DNA from: Chlorops oryzae
Taxonomy: Eukaryota; Arthropoda; Insecta; Diptera; Chloropidae
Length of the DNA stretch: 64,000 nucleotides
NCBI GenBank assembly: GCA_020466095.1
Contig: CM035806.1
Span: forward strand, 3,178,120-3,242,119
Direction: 5' to 3'
Part shown: piece by piece, positions 56,788 to 64,000 of the stretch
Layout of the letters: the number at the start of each line of letters is the position of its first letter
Position numbering within the stretch: the stretch's first letter is position 1
Notes under the pieces: generated by a model
Seen by the model: the letters and a program-made list of their open reading frames with translations, nothing else
Told to the model about the DNA's origin: nothing
The model's database searches: none
Position numbers and translations under genes: made by a program

Positions 56788-57527
56788 CAGGGTGTTCCAT
56801 ACTCAATAGATCAAAAAAAAGAGGTGATAGGGTGGGGGGGGGGGGTCCAGACGGACCAAAAATCGTATGGCAGTGGGGGCGGGGTTCGCAAATGTACCCC
56901 TGAGGAGTTACATGCAAAAAACAATATTTTGGTTTTTTCACTGGTCCTCCTCACTTACAGGCCGTAAATTCAAAATTACATATGATATGAAAAGCTTGGC
57001 GGTTTTCCGTTAACACTGCATACTACGATTTTAAATAATTCAACTCCGTTTTTTTTGGTACTACCATCTAAGCCTAAAATAGTGTAATTTTGGCTTTTGA
57101 AGTGATTTAATTCAAAAGAAATACGATCGAACCTCTTTTTTTTACTCTTTTCGAAAACTTTGAGTTTTTCTCTTCAATTTGATACCATGGTTGCTAAAAA
57201 AAAAGTTTCCCAATCAATGCAAACTAAGGTTTGAAAATAATCATTTTGTATTTTTGACTCCCCGAAAAGTTGTTTTAATCAAATTTATTGAGCACACTTT
57301 TAGGCAGCATGAGAAAAAGAAAAATCTAAGAAATTTAAAAATTTCTGAATAGTATTTTAGTTTTACATATCCGCCTAAAAGTATGCTCACCAATTTAGTC
57401 GAATTCTTTCCGCGCCTCTAGCTCCTTACGAGTGCAAGATGAACCCCCCTTTCCATAAAATTTTTTGCTTGTATGGGTTCCCCCTATCACCTCCTTTTTT
57501 TTGATCCATTGAGTATGGAACACCCTG
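56788..57527. mobile_element. TIR element CAGGGTGTTCCATACTC, copy 2 (inverted)
   Basis: The reverse-orientation copy of 2543-3268 with TA on each side; both ends are intact. The open frame 56728-56967 is inside it and is not a gene. Confidence 0.85.
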
Positions 57528-57529
57528 TA

Positions 57530-58470
57530 TATATGGTATTAAAATTTGTTAAAATGCAAAGAAAAGTGTTTTTCCGTTGCATCTTCACTTTCCTTTGACG
57601 TTCAAGTGACATGAAGAAGGTCTTAAACATTGATCATTGAAAAGAACCAGGTCAGTAATCGGTGATTCCAGTTCCTATTTATATCAATTCTATAAAGGAT
57701 AAAATAATGAATTTTTTTGTTTTTATGTTTTTCCGAATATTTGTGTTTTTCTTGTTATCGTTTTTGGCTTTCGAACCGCCCAAAATACTTAAGAAAAAAT
57801 ATGGACCGAAAAATATTGCTTGACAAATTCAATTCCATAATTATAAGGAGCTTAAGAACGGAAAAATAAAATGAAAAAAAAAATTTTTTTTTTAAGACGC
57901 CATATATTATTTTATTTCGAAATGTAATGTGAAAAACGATGAGGAAAATTGTATTAAAAAAAAAAAAATACAAGTACAAAATAATTAACGAAAAGGCTCT
58001 CTTATATTTTTTTATATACTTTTTTTTTTTTTGTTTTTTGCTTTTCTTTTAATAAATTTTTTTTTTTTTTTTAAATGTTAATTCTCTAAATGAATTGTAT
58101 CACAAAAAGGCTATTCAAAGAGAAAAAATGGATAATAATATTTCAATTCAAATAAGAAAAGAAATAAAGGCGAATTTCATTTCAATAAAATTCGAAAGGA
58201 ATTCAAATAATATCAATTTTCTTCTCAATATGAGCTTTGCGACTTCCAATGTTCGTATGTATGTATATAATCGAATTATCTTGAGGCGGGATGAAACATT
58301 TTAATTTTTTTTTTTTTTTTCACAACGTTTGCCTCTCATCATTTAATGCATCATTTTTCATCATTTAGCTGGAATCGCGCTACATTAATTCGGTGTTGAA
58401 ATTGTTCTTTTTTTTCATTCGCGGTTTGCTTTCAGTCATTTCATTGCAATGCATTTCCATGGCGATTGAA
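57530..58470. other. Downstream of PKC; possible 3' UTR, no gene recognised
   Basis: AT-rich DNA with several T runs. As the PKC gene ends at 58475 on the minus strand, part of this must be its 3' UTR; no poly-A site could be fixed. Confidence 0.4.
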
Positions 58471-58474
58471 TTAT

Positions 58475-64000
<5,526 letters not shown>

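Overview
This is eukaryotic nuclear DNA from a fly (Diptera, Cyclorrhapha; possibly a tephritid or a relative). The predicted proteins read as close relatives of Drosophila proteins, introns have canonical GT/AG ends, the DNA is AT-rich, and much of the space between genes is short non-autonomous transposons and microsatellites. The species is not determinable by eye. There is no bacterial operon structure, CRISPR array, rRNA or clearly functional tRNA gene.

Six protein-coding loci can be rebuilt exon by exon, with reading frames matching at every junction. (1) 12456-13259 (+): ribose-5-phosphate isomerase, intronless, convergent with (2) 13619-14461 (-): a TEX261/SVP26-family ER-Golgi membrane protein in 4 exons (197 aa). 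(3) 19889-29225 (+): mahjong/DCAF1, the substrate receptor of the CUL4-DDB1 ubiquitin ligase, in 11 exons. It has a one-base frame break at 24778-24783 and an alternative ending around 27994-28527. (4) 32037-38003 (+): an unrecognised single-pass type I membrane glycoprotein in 5 exons (451 aa). (5) 40454-43957 (-): an orphan rhodopsin-class GPCR in 3 exons (466 aa). (6) 58475 to beyond 64000 (-): the kinase domain and C-tail of a conventional protein kinase C (Pkc53E-like), 6 exons, with the N-terminal part outside the window.

The rest is mainly repeats. 1-11.3 kb: tRNA-like SINE pieces, TIR elements (several with exact target-site duplications), a hAT-style foldback element. 11.4-12.4 kb and 38.7-39.8 kb: two inverted copies of a TIR element that carries the same dead LINE insertion. 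14.5-19.5 kb: many small hairpin MITEs. 22.9-23.7 kb and 26.0-27.0 kb: an A/T-rich tract and a 43-bp minisatellite inside mahjong introns. 29.7-32.0 kb: a possible pogo/Tigger transposase relic, a SINE and microsatellites. 44-58 kb: no gene recognised, again MITEs, SINEs and microsatellites. 61-63.5 kb: inside the PKC intron, a TIR element filled with four 260-bp tandem units.

The genes look like ordinary, functionally unrelated housekeeping and signalling genes. The more unusual material is in the mobile DNA: TIR elements with a tRNA-like Pol III module, composite elements that carry LINE relics, nested insertions with readable order, and a transposon built of satellite units. No new defence or enzymatic system is visible. 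All assignments are by eye from sequence, and family names for mobile elements rest on termini and target duplications, not on transposases.
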